DNA of 64,000 nucleotides from Actinobacteria bacterium OV450 (GTDB lineage: Bacteria > Actinomycetota > Actinomycetes > Streptomycetales > Streptomycetaceae), in contig LJCW01000076.1 of assembly GCA_001298555.1 (NCBI GenBank), positions 1 to 64,000 of the forward strand, written 5' to 3'. The notes under the pieces are model-generated. The model had not been told where the DNA came from and searched no databases. It saw only the letters and a list, made by a program, of their open reading frames with translations. The position numbers were made by a program, and so were the translations under genes. Positions within the stretch are counted from its first letter, which is position 1, and each line of letters starts with the position of its first letter. Shown piece by piece: positions 38,057-47,152 of the stretch.

Positions 38057-38210
38057 CCCACTCCTCCTGATGCCCACGTTGTTTTCCCGCGCCCGGGACG
38101 GGGAACCGGCCCGGGTACGGGAAAAGATCCTCCCTGAGCAGTAGGGTCAGATTTTTGCTAACGCATTACTCTTGTCGCAAGGCTGCGCACCGTGGCCATG
38201 GAGGAGTGAG

Positions 38211-39059
38211 ATGAGGAGCAGTAACCCGGTCTTCTCGCGACGGGGGTTCAGCCGCGACAGCGGGGGCTACGCGAACTTTGACGCGCAGCACCAGCAGGCC
38301 GGGACCAACCCGTACGCGACGAATCCTTACGCCACCGACGTGGCCACCGGCATGCCGCAGGCGCCCGCGCGCGCCGGCGTCATGACGATGGACGACGTCG
38401 TGAGCCGTACGGCCATGACGCTCGGCACGGTCATCCTCACGGCCACGATCGCGTGGATCGCCCTGCCCGTCGACCCGGCGAACATCAACAAGTCGTACGG
38501 CATCGCCATCGGCGCCGCGCTCGTCGCGATGGTCCTCGGGCTCGTCCAGACCTTCAAGCGCAAGGCCTCCCCGGCGCTGATCATGGGCTACGCGGCCTTC
38601 GAGGGCTTCTTCCTCGGTGTCATCAGCTCGGCCACCAGCACCTACCTGGGCGCCGGCGTGGTCATCCAGGCCGTGCTCGGCACGATGTGCGTGTTCGCCT
38701 CCGTGCTCTTCGCGTACAAGATGCGCTGGATCCGCGTCACCCGCCGCTTCTACGGCTTCGTGATGGCGGCCGCCATGGGCTTCATGCTGCTCATGGTCGC
38801 GAACCTGCTGTTCTCGCTGTTCGCGGGTGGCGACGGCCTCGGCTTCCGCAGCGGCGGCCTCGGCATCCTGTTCGGCATCGTCGGCGTCATCCTCGGTGCC
38901 TGCTTCCTCGCCCTGGACTTCAAGCAGGTCGAGGACGGCATCGCGTACGGCGCCCCGCGCGACGAGGCCTGGCTGGCCGCCTTCGGTCTCACCATGACCC
39001 TGGTGTGGATCTACCTGGAGCTGCTGCGCCTGTTCCAGATCCTCTCCGGCGACGACTAG
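38211..39059 (+). CDS. Bax inhibitor-1/YccA-family membrane protein
   Basis: The protein has 282 residues. A 60-residue polar N-terminus with NPYAT repeats precedes seven hydrophobic helices. The family motif GYAAFEGFFLGVIS is near 125, and the conserved acidic end FKQVEDGIAYGAPRDEAW near 245. Family members act as pH-sensitive calcium leak channels or stress factors; the role in Streptomyces is unknown. GGAGGAG lies before ATG 38211. Confidence 0.92.
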   Translation: MRSSNPVFSRRGFSRDSGGYANFDAQHQQAGTNPYATNPYATDVATGMPQAPARAGVMTMDDVVSRTAMTLGTVILTATIAWIALPVDPANINKSYGIAIGAALVAMVLGLVQTFKRKASPALIMGYAAFEGFFLGVISSATSTYLGAGVVIQAVLGTMCVFASVLFAYKMRWIRVTRRFYGFVMAAAMGFMLLMVANLLFSLFAGGDGLGFRSGGLGILFGIVGVILGACFLALDFKQVEDGIAYGAPRDEAWLAAFGLTMTLVWIYLELLRLFQILSGDD

Positions 39060-39091
39060 TCGCATCGGCAGACGCCTCCGGCAGACGCCAT

Positions 39092-39130
39092 GGGAAGGCC
39101 CCGCGAGCTCAGCGCTCGCGGGGCCTTCCC
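39092..39130 (+). terminator. Terminator of Bax-inhibitor-like gene
   Basis: A perfect 17-bp inverted repeat with a 5-base loop. Downstream (about 39145-39220) lie short GGGATCGGGGGAACAGG-type direct repeats. Confidence 0.9.
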
Positions 39131-39225
39131 GCGTCTCGGAGGGGGTACGGGATCGGGAGCAGGGATCGGGGGAACAGGGACCGGGGGAACAGGGCCCGGA
39201 TCCGGGGGATCGGGACGTAGAGGGC

Positions 39226-39456
39226 TCAGCCGAACTTGCGGGCCGCCCTGCGCAGGTCGTACTCGTGGATGATCGCCTTGGCCTGGCCGTACGAGAGCTC
39301 GTGCGCGCCGCGCAGCCAGCTGACCTTCTCCTCGAACCGGACGAGGGAGGGGCCGTCGTCCACGGTGCGGAGCCAGTCGGACACTTCACGACCGGTGGTC
39401 AGGGGGATTCTGTCGATCATGTTCCGGTGGGTCTGCTCGGAGAACTCTACGGACAT
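39226..39456 (-). CDS. DUF4287-type small protein
   Basis: The protein has 76 residues and is soluble. The pattern MIDRIPLTTGREVSDWLRTV, then SWLRGAHELSYGQAKAIIHEYDLRRA, matches DUF4287 proteins of unknown function, which often accompany DUF5655. GGAGG lies upstream of the ATG. Confidence 0.82.
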   Translation of the reverse strand: MSVEFSEQTHRNMIDRIPLTTGREVSDWLRTVDDGPSLVRFEEKVSWLRGAHELSYGQAKAIIHEYDLRRAARKFG

Positions 39457-39562
39457 GGGCGCCTCCGGAGGTATCGCCTTGCTGTGCTGTTCTCTTCACG
39501 CCACCGTGCCGGAGAGTTCGCCCGTTGGCAATGGTGCCCGGACGGCGCGTAAGGTCGGCCGG

Positions 39563-39955
39563 GTGCTTGATACTTCGCCGCTGACCGCCGCCGTGGAACG
39601 TTTCGCCGACCGGCTGCGGGCCATGCCGCAGAGCCGTCTGCGGCAGGGGGCCGCCGCCCAGGCGCTGGAGCTGGCCAGGGAACTCTCGGTACGCGCCCAG
39701 GCGCTGGAGGCGGGGCAGCAGGGCGCGGGGGCGGCTCCGGCGCGGAACATGCCCGACGCGGGCCTCTTCGTCGTCGGGGACCAGGTGGCCGTGGCCGGAA
39801 CCGACCTCGCCGAAGCGCTGCGCGCCACGGCCGGCGGAACGGCCGAAAGCCCCCGGGACACCGCGAGCCCCCGGGACACCGCGAAGGCCCCGTCCGAGAT
39901 GCTGGACGAGGCCGTACGGATGGTCGAGCAGGCAGAGGTCAGAGCGACGCGATGA
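39563..39955 (+). CDS. Conserved hypothetical protein, helical
   Basis: The protein has 130 residues. It starts VLDTSPLTAAVERFADRLRAMPQSRLRQGAAAQALELARELS, an amphipathic helical region. A short beta-like stretch (AGLFVVGDQVAVAGTDLAEAL) and a repeated SPRDTA segment follow. I do not recognise the family. GTG 39563 is chosen by protein pattern. Its last 17 bases overlap the convergent next gene. Confidence 0.7.
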   Translation: MLDTSPLTAAVERFADRLRAMPQSRLRQGAAAQALELARELSVRAQALEAGQQGAGAAPARNMPDAGLFVVGDQVAVAGTDLAEALRATAGGTAESPRDTASPRDTAKAPSEMLDEAVRMVEQAEVRATR

Positions 39956-40784
39956 CGCGGTCCGCGAGGATGTAGACGTTGTTGTCCGGGTCCTGGGCGT
40001 CGCCGCAGGAGAAGGTCAGGGCGTAGGCGCCCGAGATGCCCGAGCCGCCCAGCAGCACCGGCGCGGTGCCCGAACGCAGCGCCTCGGCGAGGCGCTCCGC
40101 CGTCTCCCGGTGGCCCGGGGTCATGCACAGCGTGGTGCCGTCGGTGAAGACGTACACGTCCAGCGTGCCCAGCGGGCCCGGACGGACGTCCGCGAGGGCC
40201 GTACGGGCCTCCGCGAGCTCCTCCAGGCGCGAGACCGTGCGCTCGTGGTCCGCGCCCGGGGCCGGGGCCTGGACCGGTACGAAGTCGGGGTGCGAGGGGT
40301 GGCGCCGGCGCGCGGCGGCCAGCTCGGCCGAATCCTCGGGGTAGTCTCCCCCGGCCTCCGGCCGGGCGGTTCCCGCAGCGGCCTCGTCGCCGAGCACCGG
40401 CTCCAGGCCCACGAGGTCCGCCTGACGGGGCAGGAAAACGCCGGGGACGTCCTCGCCCAGCCCGGGCAGGCCGCCCAGCAGTGACGGAGCGTCGGCGGCG
40501 TCACGGGCCTCCTGCGCGGCCCAGAAGGCCCGCGCCTCGGCGAGCTCGCGCTCGCGCTCCTCGGCCAGGGCCTCGGCCACGGCGGCCCGTATCTCGGCGG
40601 CGGGGGAATGCACGGCACTGCGGGCGTGCGGGACGGTCGCACCGCGGCTGTGGCCGGGCGAAGCCAGCTCACCGCGGAGGGCCGTCACCTGCTTGCGCAG
40701 GCCGTGTACGGCGTGCAGCGCAGCAGCGCCCACGGCCGCGGCGGCGGCCGTGGTCAGCAGCAGGGCAAGAGACATGGCGCTCAC
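39939..40784 (-). CDS. Membrane-anchored conserved hypothetical protein
   Basis: The protein has 281 residues. One N-terminal helix (SLALLLTTAAAAAVGAAAL) is followed by a charged region with coiled-coil (EIRAAVAEALAEERERELAEARAFW). The C-terminal domain contains LDVYVFTDGTTLCMTPGHRETAERLAEAL and VLLGGSGISGAYALTF. The family is not recognised. AGGAG lies 8 bases before GTG 40784. Confidence 0.78.
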   Translation of the reverse strand: MSAMSLALLLTTAAAAAVGAAALHAVHGLRKQVTALRGELASPGHSRGATVPHARSAVHSPAAEIRAAVAEALAEERERELAEARAFWAAQEARDAADAPSLLGGLPGLGEDVPGVFLPRQADLVGLEPVLGDEAAAGTARPEAGGDYPEDSAELAAARRRHPSHPDFVPVQAPAPGADHERTVSRLEELAEARTALADVRPGPLGTLDVYVFTDGTTLCMTPGHRETAERLAEALRSGTAPVLLGGSGISGAYALTFSCGDAQDPDNNVYILADRVIASL

Positions 40785-40935
40785 TGACTAACTCCTGATT
40801 GATTCGATCCCCCGACTTCCTACATCAGAGTGTCCCGACCTGGGAATGGCGTGCAGTGCATTACGTCACGAATTGGACAGGGCTTTGGTCACACCGGGAC
40901 GATGTGAACCCGTCCTGACCTGGGGAAACGTCAAA

Positions 40936-41045
40936 CCCCCAGGACGAAAGTCACATCCTGGGGGAGATTCGGTCACAGATCGGCCGCGACGGGATTGGAA
41001 CCGGCGTCAATACGCCGCAAGGGATCAAGCGGATCCCTTGCGGCG
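40936..41045. terminator. Two hairpins downstream of the thiolase repeats
   Basis: Hairpin one has 9-bp arms 40936-40944 and 40956-40964. Hairpin two has perfect 14-bp arms 41013-41026 and 41032-41045. Read leftward, hairpin one is followed by TTT. They probably end the thiolase transcript. The rest of the 480-base gap is the promoter of the gene at 40784 and the 103-bp repeats. Confidence 0.7.
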
Positions 41046-41055
41046 CCTACGCCCA

Positions 41056-41280
41056 GGCTCAGCTCAGGCGCTCGGCTCCCGTGGACGCGCTGAGCTTCGC
41101 CACCGCTGCGGGCAGGTGCCGCCGCTCGTTCCTCGCGGCGACCCCTACCCGCAGCTCCGGCTCAGCTCAGGCGCTCGGCTCCTGCGGACGCGCTGAGCTT
41201 CGCCACCGCTGCGGGCAGGTGCCGCCGCTCGTTCCTCGCGGCGACCCCTACCCGCAGCTCCGGCTCAGCTCAGGCGCTCG
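41056..41280. repeat. 103-bp tandem repeat starting at the thiolase stop codon
   Basis: The block beginning GGCTCAGCTCAGGCGCTCG occurs at 41056, 41159 and 41262. The last occurrence is the gene end itself (codons for ERLS and the TGA). The two full 103-base units are nearly identical. Each contains a long hairpin (GCTGCGGGTAGG with CCTGCCCGCAGC). Confidence 0.95.
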
Positions 41281-42485
41281 ATGACCATGGCCATGCCCTG
41301 GCCGCCGCCCACGCACATCGTTTCCAGGCCGAACTGCTTGTCGTGGAACTGGAGGCTGTTGATCAGCGTGCCGGTGAGGCGGGCACCGGTCATCCCGAAC
41401 GGGTGACCGACGGCGATGGCGCCACCGTTGACGTTCAGCTTCTCCAGCGGGATCTCCAGGTCCCGGTACGACGGGATGACCTGCGCCGCGAAGGCCTCGT
41501 TGATCTCGAACAGGTCGATGTCGCCGACGGTCAGACCGGCGCGCTTCAGGGCCTGCTTCGACGCCTCGACCGGGCCCAGGCCCATGATCTCGGGGGAGAG
41601 GCCGGTGACACCGGTGGAGACGATCCGGGCGAGCGGGGTCAGGCCCAGCTCCCGCGCCTTCGTGTCGCTCATGATGACCAGCGCGGCGGCGCCGTCGTTC
41701 AGCGGGCAGCAGTTGCCGGCCGTGACCAGGCCGTCGGGGCGGAAGACGGGCTTGAGGCCCTGGACGCCCTCCAGGGTCACGCCGGCGCGCGGGCCGTCGT
41801 CGGTGGAGACGACCGTGCCGTCCGGGGTGGTGACCGGGGTGATCTCGCGGGCCCAGAAGCCGTTCTTGATGGCCTCCTCGGCCAGGTTCTGGGAGCGGAC
41901 GCCGAACTCGTCCATGTCCTGGCGGGTCACGCCCTTGAGCCGGGCCAGGTTCTCGGCGGTCTGCCCCATCGAGATGTAGGCGTCCGGGATCAGGCCGTCC
42001 TCGCGCGGGTCGTGCCAGTCGCTGCCCTCGCTCTGGGCGACGGCGGCGGTACGGGCCTCCGCGTCGGCGAAGAGCGGGTTGTGCGTGTCCGGCAGGCCGT
42101 CCGAGGAGCCCTTGAAGAACCGGGAGACCGTCTCGACGCCCGCGGAGATGAAGACGTCGCCCTCGCCCGCCTTGATGGCGTGCAGCGCCATGCGGGAGGT
42201 CTGGAGCGAGGAGGAACAGTAACGGGTGATCGTGGTGCCCGGCAGGTAGTCCATGCCCATCTGCACGGCCACGATGCGGGCCAGGTTGTGGCCCTGCTCG
42301 CCGCCGGGCAGACCGCAGCCGAGCATCAGGTCGTCGATCTGGCGCGGGTCCAGCTCCGGGACCTTGGCGAGGGCGGCCTGGATGATCGTGGCGGTCAGGT
42401 CGTCCGGGCGGACGTCCTTGAGGGACCCCTTGCCGGCGCGCCCGATGGGGGAGCGGGCAGTGGAAACGATGACGGCTTCGGGCAT
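41265..42485 (-). CDS. Acetyl-CoA acetyltransferase (thiolase)
   Basis: The protein has 406 residues. Nucleophile Cys90 lies in TRYCSSSLQTSRMA, the His/Asn region is INEAFAAQ, GHPFGMTGAR is near 360, and the second Cys is in MCVGGGQGMAM. It joins or cleaves acetyl-CoA units, in beta-oxidation or acetoacetyl-CoA synthesis. ATG 42485 follows TTTGGAG by 6 bases. The 3' end has been duplicated downstream. Confidence 0.95.
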   Translation of the reverse strand: MPEAVIVSTARSPIGRAGKGSLKDVRPDDLTATIIQAALAKVPELDPRQIDDLMLGCGLPGGEQGHNLARIVAVQMGMDYLPGTTITRYCSSSLQTSRMALHAIKAGEGDVFISAGVETVSRFFKGSSDGLPDTHNPLFADAEARTAAVAQSEGSDWHDPREDGLIPDAYISMGQTAENLARLKGVTRQDMDEFGVRSQNLAEEAIKNGFWAREITPVTTPDGTVVSTDDGPRAGVTLEGVQGLKPVFRPDGLVTAGNCCPLNDGAAALVIMSDTKARELGLTPLARIVSTGVTGLSPEIMGLGPVEASKQALKRAGLTVGDIDLFEINEAFAAQVIPSYRDLEIPLEKLNVNGGAIAVGHPFGMTGARLTGTLINSLQFHDKQFGLETMCVGGGQGMAMVIERLS

Positions 42486-42787
42486 CGGGGCTCCAAAGGG
42501 GGTGAGTTGCGGCTCGTTGCGGGACCGCAAGCGAAGTTACCGGCCCGTACGGTCGAGGTCACCGGCTTCGGCGTGTGATGCCGGTCGCTCCGGGGGGTGC
42601 AACACGCCCTCCACCCGCACTGTTCCCACGCCCCGGACCCGCCGCACCCGGCCCCGGGGCCGGGCGGAGCCGGGCCGGGCTCTCGGCCCGTCCGGCCCTT
42701 TGCGGACCGGGTCCGGCCGGAGCACGGGGACGGTGGACGGGCGGGCGGGGCTCCGGGGCGCGGCGCCGCGGCCGGTGGGGTGCGCCG

Positions 42788-42828
42788 GGGGGCAGGTGCC
42801 GGTGGGGTGGGCCGGGGTCAGGTGCCGG
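42788..42828. repeat. Short tandem duplication over the SGNH hydrolase stop codon
   Basis: On the minus strand CCGGCACCTGACCCC, which includes the TGA, is repeated 27 bases later as CCGGCACCTGCCCCC, within two similar 26-27 base units. The remaining 300 bases up to the thiolase start are G/C-rich with GGTGGGGTG motifs, and no gene is seen. Confidence 0.75.
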
Positions 42829-43864
42829 CCACCCGGGACCCCGGGAGGGAGTCCGGAAGGGGTTCCGGGCCCAGGTCCTCGGCCGGGACCCGGCGACGCC
42901 GCCGGTGCTTCAGCAGGGCCCACGGCCCCCGCGCCGGCGTGACCTCGGTGCCCGCCTGCCCGGCGGCGGCCGATGCGGCCTTGGCCACCGGGAGCATGTC
43001 CTCGTGCCGCGCCACCTCCAGCCGGTCGGACTCCGGCCACAGCGCCAGCGCCGCGCACAGGGCCGGCAGCACGGCCATGGCGGCGGTCGCGTATCCCTCC
43101 GCCGAGGGGTGGTACGAGTCCGGGCCGAACATCTCGCGCGGGTTGGCGGCGAACTCGGGGCCCAGCAGGTCCCCCATGGAGACCGTACGGGCGCCCAGCG
43201 CGACGACCCCTATGGTCTGGGCGGCGGCCAGCTGGCGCGAGACCCGGCGGGCCAGCCACCGCAGCGGCTGGTACACCGGCTCGATGGTGCCCAGGTCGGG
43301 GCAGGTCCCGACCACCACCTCGGTGCCGGCGAGCCGCAGCCGGCGTACGGCCGAGGTGAGGTGGCGCACCGACTGGGTCGGCGGCATCCGCCGCGTCACG
43401 TCGTTCGCACCGATCATGATCACGCATACGTCCGGCGGCGGCAGCCCCCCGTCCAGGAGCAGTCCGGCCTGCCGGTCGAGGTCGTCGGACATGGCCCCGG
43501 AGAGGGCCACGTTGCGCAGCTCCACCGGCCGCTCGGCCACCGCCGCCAGCCCCGAGGCCAGCAGCGCGGCCGGGGTCTGCCTGGCCCGGCGCACGCCGAG
43601 CCCGGCGGCCGTGGAGTCGCCCATCATGCCGAGCCGCAGCGGCCCCGGCCCGGAGCCCGCGGGCCCGGCGAACTCGCTCCCGTACAGCCCGTCGGCCCGC
43701 GGCGGCGCCCCGAGCCCGGTGCCCACCGTCCGCTTCGCGAACTGGACCTCCGCCAGCACCAGCCCCACGGCGGCGACCCCGACCAGCCCGAGTCCGCCTC
43801 CGCCGTACGCCGCGCCCGCCGCGATCCGGCGGGCCGTCCTCGCCCTGGACACCCCTCCAGCCAC
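42818..43864 (-). CDS. SGNH/GDSL-family hydrolase, membrane-anchored
   Basis: The protein has 348 residues. An uncleaved N-terminal helix (AAYGGGGLGLVGVAAVGLVLA) is followed by block I MMGDSTAAGLG with Ser84, then Gly and Asn (MIGANDVT), and the C-terminal DSYHPSAEGY with the catalytic Asp/His. It is an extracellular esterase or lipase of unknown substrate. GTG 43864 and GTG 43852 are both possible starts. Confidence 0.9.
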   Translation of the reverse strand: MAGGVSRARTARRIAAGAAYGGGGLGLVGVAAVGLVLAEVQFAKRTVGTGLGAPPRADGLYGSEFAGPAGSGPGPLRLGMMGDSTAAGLGVRRARQTPAALLASGLAAVAERPVELRNVALSGAMSDDLDRQAGLLLDGGLPPPDVCVIMIGANDVTRRMPPTQSVRHLTSAVRRLRLAGTEVVVGTCPDLGTIEPVYQPLRWLARRVSRQLAAAQTIGVVALGARTVSMGDLLGPEFAANPREMFGPDSYHPSAEGYATAAMAVLPALCAALALWPESDRLEVARHEDMLPVAKAASAAAGQAGTEVTPARGPWALLKHRRRRRVPAEDLGPEPLPDSLPGSRVAGT

Positions 43865-43983
43865 CTTCCCTTCCTGCCGGGTCCCGATGACCTACCTGCC
43901 CCGTACTGCCGGTCGGCCAATCCCTTTCCGCATAGTCTGGCGGGACCTCCCGGAGAACCCGTGGAGTCCCCTCCCTGGAGAAC

Positions 43984-45369
43984 ATGGTGCAATTCCACGA
44001 CTCGATGATCAGCCTCGTCGGCAACACCCCGCTGGTGAAGCTCAACCGTGTGACCGAAGGCCTGCAGGCCACCGTCCTTGCCAAGGTCGAGTACTTCAAT
44101 CCCGGTGGATCCGTTAAGGACCGGATCGCCGTCCGGATGATCGAGGCCGCCGAGCAGAGCGGTGCCCTCAAGCCCGGCGGCACCATCGTGGAGCCCACCA
44201 GCGGCAACACCGGTGTAGGACTCGCCATCGTGGCCCAGCAGAAGGGCTACAAGTGCATCTTCGTCTGCCCTGACAAGGTGTCCATGGACAAGATCAACGT
44301 GATGCGCGCGTACGGCGCCGAGGTCGTGGTCTGCCCCACCGCCGTCGACCCCGAGCACCCGGACTCGTACTACAACGTGTCCGACCGCCTTGCGCGCGAG
44401 CCCGGCGCCTGGAAGCCCGACCAGTACAGCAACCCGAACAACCCCCGTTCGCACTACGAGACCACCGGCCCCGAGCTGTGGGAGCAGACGGACGGGAAGA
44501 TCACCCACTTCGTCGCCGGCGTCGGCACGGGCGGCACGATCTCGGGCACCGGCAACTACCTCAAGGAGGTGTCCGGCGGCAAGGTCAAGGTCATCGGCGC
44601 CGACCCGGAGGGTTCGGTCTACTCCGGCGGCTCGGGCCGCCCGTACCTGGTCGAGGGCGTCGGCGAGGACTTCTGGCCGACCGCCTACGACCCGAACGTC
44701 ACCGACGAGATCATCGCGGTGTCCGACAAGGACTCCTTCCAGATGACCCGCCGCCTCGCCAAGGAGGAGGGCCTCCTCGTCGGCGGCTCCTGCGGCATGG
44801 CGGTCGTCGCGGCGCTGAAGGCCGCCGAGGGCCTCGGCCCGGACGACGTGGTCGTCGTCCTGCTGCCGGACAGCGGCCGCGGCTACCTCAGCAAGATCTT
44901 CAGCGACGAGTGGATGGCCGGTCACGGCTTCCTGGAGGAGGAGGGCCCCGCCGCGCGCATCGGCGACGTGCTCGCGGACAAGGAGGGCGCCATGCCGTCC
45001 CTGGTCCACATGCACCCCGAGGAGACCGTGGGCGAGGCCATCGAGGTGCTGCGCGAGTACGGCGTCTCGCAGATGCCGATCGTCAAGCCCGGCGCCGGTC
45101 ACCCGGACGTGATGGCCGCGGAGGTCATCGGCTCGGTCGTGGAGAAGGAGCTGCTGGCGGCGCTGTTCGCGAAGCAGGCCTCGCTGTCCGACCCGCTGGA
45201 GAAGCACATGAGCCGCCCGCTGCCGCAGGTCGGCTCGGGCGAGCCGGTCTCCGAGCTGATGGCCGTGCTGGGCGAGGCGGACGCGGCGATCGTGCTGGTC
45301 GAGGGCAAGCCGACCGGTGTGGTGAGCCGTCAGGACCTGCTGGCGTTCCTCGCCAAGGGCTCGAAGTAG
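43984..45369 (+). CDS. Cystathionine beta-synthase
   Basis: The protein has 461 residues. The PLP domain has Lys45 in NPGGSVKDRIA, the phosphate loop TSGNTG near 73, and GTGGTISGTG near 180. Two CBS domains (about 335-395 and 405-458) end the protein. This is the beta-synthase with regulatory module, not a plain cysteine synthase, and joins serine and homocysteine in reverse transsulfuration. GGAGA lies 4 bases before the ATG. Confidence 0.95.
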   Translation: MVQFHDSMISLVGNTPLVKLNRVTEGLQATVLAKVEYFNPGGSVKDRIAVRMIEAAEQSGALKPGGTIVEPTSGNTGVGLAIVAQQKGYKCIFVCPDKVSMDKINVMRAYGAEVVVCPTAVDPEHPDSYYNVSDRLAREPGAWKPDQYSNPNNPRSHYETTGPELWEQTDGKITHFVAGVGTGGTISGTGNYLKEVSGGKVKVIGADPEGSVYSGGSGRPYLVEGVGEDFWPTAYDPNVTDEIIAVSDKDSFQMTRRLAKEEGLLVGGSCGMAVVAALKAAEGLGPDDVVVVLLPDSGRGYLSKIFSDEWMAGHGFLEEEGPAARIGDVLADKEGAMPSLVHMHPEETVGEAIEVLREYGVSQMPIVKPGAGHPDVMAAEVIGSVVEKELLAALFAKQASLSDPLEKHMSRPLPQVGSGEPVSELMAVLGEADAAIVLVEGKPTGVVSRQDLLAFLAKGSK

Positions 45370-45402
45370 CCGCTGCCGGTGCCGTGGTGCCGTGGTGACG
45401 TC

Positions 45403-45434
45403 CCGTCGCCCCGTCGCCCCGTCGCCCCGTCGCG
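45403..45434. repeat. Four tandem CCGTCGCC octamers after cystathionine beta-synthase gene
   Basis: Units start at 45403, 45411, 45419 and 45427 (the last differs by one base), and are preceded by two GTGCCGTG units. They begin 33 bases after the stop. Confidence 0.85.
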
Positions 45435-45622
45435 CAAAAGGTACGGGCCCGTCATGTGACGGCAGCACCGGCTTAACACGGCTCCGGCACAGTGGTGGTT
45501 GTCGGCCAGGGAGCACCCGCTCCGGGCCGGCACCACCGAACGGCGTTGGCGTACTTCCGGAGCGGCTCCCGGACCGCGTGAACGCCCTGGACGCGGACGG
45601 CCCTGACCCGGCCCGTGTCCCT

Positions 45623-45679
45623 CGCGGGGACCGCCGTCGTCCCGCCCCTCGGGCTTCCGAGGGTGCGGCGGTCCCCGCG
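45623..45679. terminator. Nested hairpin between convergent genes
   Basis: Perfect 14-bp outer arms (45623-45636 and 45666-45679) enclose an inner 7-bp hairpin (45646-45652 and 45657-45663). No gene is visible in the rest of the 326-base gap. Confidence 0.8.
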
Positions 45680-45695
45680 CACAGCTTCCGGCGCT

Positions 45696-46073
45696 CTATT
45701 CGGCCCGCTCGCGCGGCCGCGGGCGCAGGTGCTTGGACGCGTGGACGAAGTTCACGCCGAGGACGCCCGCCCAGGCGACCAGCAGCCCGCCGAACCCCGC
45801 CTGCGTGGCGCCGATGGCCGACAGCGGGATCGCCAGGACCAGCGAGACGATGGCGAAGCCGAAGCGTTCGCCGAAGCCGCCCTCCAGCGGCGACGGCCCG
45901 CCGCCCCGGCCGCCGCGGGCGGCGTCCAGGCGTTCCTCGGCCAGCCGGCGCCGGACCTGGGTGTCGACCTTCTCGACGAAGGAGTCCACGAGTGCGGCCT
46001 CGTACTCCGGCCCCAGCTCCCGCCGGGCGTCCAACGTCGCGTCGAGTTCCTTCTTCAGCTCCTGGGACTCCAT
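45696..46073 (-). CDS. Small integral membrane protein
   Basis: The protein has 125 residues. It opens MESQELKKELDATLDARRELG and contains DSFVEKVDTQVRRRL, a pattern seen in small actinobacterial membrane proteins. Two hydrophobic segments (FGFAIVSLVLAIPLSAIGAT and FGGLLVAWAGVLGVNFV) follow. The function is unknown. There is no ribosome site. TACGCT six bases upstream of the ATG would give a leaderless transcript. Confidence 0.8.
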   Translation of the reverse strand: MESQELKKELDATLDARRELGPEYEAALVDSFVEKVDTQVRRRLAEERLDAARGGRGGGPSPLEGGFGERFGFAIVSLVLAIPLSAIGATQAGFGGLLVAWAGVLGVNFVHASKHLRPRPRERAE

Positions 46074-46228
46074 GCGCCCAGCGTAGGAACGGGGGGGCGG
46101 CCCGGGCACGGGGGATAGCCCCCGTACCCGCCCCCGCGCCGGTGCCCGTGCCCGCCCGTATCCGCCCGTCTCCGCACCGGTTTTCGGCCCTCGGGCCGTC
46201 TCGCGGAGCGGTCCGCCGCTTGCCGTGC

Positions 46229-46263
46229 TGCATAACCGCATGCAAAGTGCTCCGTGACTGAAT
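46229..46263. promoter_or_regulatory. Candidate operator upstream of RpiR gene
   Basis: TGCAT (46229-46233) and ATGCA (46240-46244) form an inverted repeat. TGACTGAAT (46255-46263) is identical to nine bases of the hut operator. Confidence 0.45.
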
Positions 46264-46287
46264 AACGACGGGGACGGAGGGGTCGGG

Positions 46288-47130
46288 ATGAGCGACAGCC
46301 CGGCAGCGCGGCTGCAGAAGCTGTTCGAGGGGCACCGGCTGACGCCCACCCAGCGACGGATCGCCCACTGCATGGTGCGCGGGGCGGCGGACGTGCCGTT
46401 CCTGTCGAGCGTGGAGCTCGCCGAGCTGGCCGGGGTCAGCCAGCCCTCCGTGACCCGTTTCGCGGTGGCGCTCGGCTTCGACGGGTATCCGGCGCTGCGC
46501 CGGCACCTGCGCGAGGTGGCTCCCGCCGAGCGCGCCGTGGCCGCGCAGGAGGACACGTACAACGAGTACCAGCAGGCCGTCCAGGGCGAGATCGAGAACC
46601 TGCGGCAGCTGTCGGCCATGCTCGCCGACCCCTCGCCGGTCGAGGAGGCCGGCCGGGTGCTCGCCGGATCCAGGCCGCTGCCCGTGCTGGGGCTGCGGGC
46701 GGCGTCCTCGCAGGCGCGCGGGTTCGCGTACTTCGCCGCGAAGGTGCACCCCGACGTGCGGCTCCTCGACGAGGGCGGCTCGATGCTGGCCGACCGGATC
46801 GACGCCGCCGCCGCGGCCGGGGCCTCGGCGCTGCTGTGCTTCGCGCTGCCGCGGCACCCGCGGGAGGTGGCGGAGGCACTCGACCACGCCCGGGAGGCGG
46901 GGTTGCAGGTGGTGACGGTCGCCGACTCGGCCTTCGCTCCGGTGGCCCGCTCCTCCGACCTGCTGATCCCGGCGCCGGTCGGCACCGGCCTGGCCTTCGA
47001 CACGGCGTGCGCGCCGATGCTGCTGGGGCGGGTGCTGCTGGAGGCCATGGCGGACGCCCTGCCGGACGCGCAGGCGCGGCTGGAGGCCTTCGACGCACGG
47101 GCGGCGGCGCGCGGGCTGTTCGTGGAGTAG
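46288..47130 (+). CDS. MurR/RpiR-family transcription regulator
   Basis: The protein has 280 residues. The N-terminal HTH (about 15-75, FLSSVELAELAGVSQPSVTRFAVALGF) and a SIS sugar-phosphate-type domain (about 115-255) match the RpiR family. Its position near hut genes, with a half-site shared with the hutU promoter, suggests it may control histidine use. The effector is unknown. Confidence 0.9.
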   Translation: MSDSPAARLQKLFEGHRLTPTQRRIAHCMVRGAADVPFLSSVELAELAGVSQPSVTRFAVALGFDGYPALRRHLREVAPAERAVAAQEDTYNEYQQAVQGEIENLRQLSAMLADPSPVEEAGRVLAGSRPLPVLGLRAASSQARGFAYFAAKVHPDVRLLDEGGSMLADRIDAAAAAGASALLCFALPRHPREVAEALDHAREAGLQVVTVADSAFAPVARSSDLLIPAPVGTGLAFDTACAPMLLGRVLLEAMADALPDAQARLEAFDARAAARGLFVE

Positions 47131-47152
47131 GGGTGTCCTGCCGCCGGCGGGG

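Noticed and set aside
40990..41010. GGTTCCAATCCC on the minus strand, like a tRNA T-arm
   Set aside because: No acceptor, D or anticodon arm can be built around it.
45392..46261. Plus-strand frame in the gap after cystathionine beta-synthase
   Set aside because: Its translation is Arg/Pro/Gly-rich without motifs. It crosses a nested terminator hairpin and runs antisense through the small membrane-protein gene.
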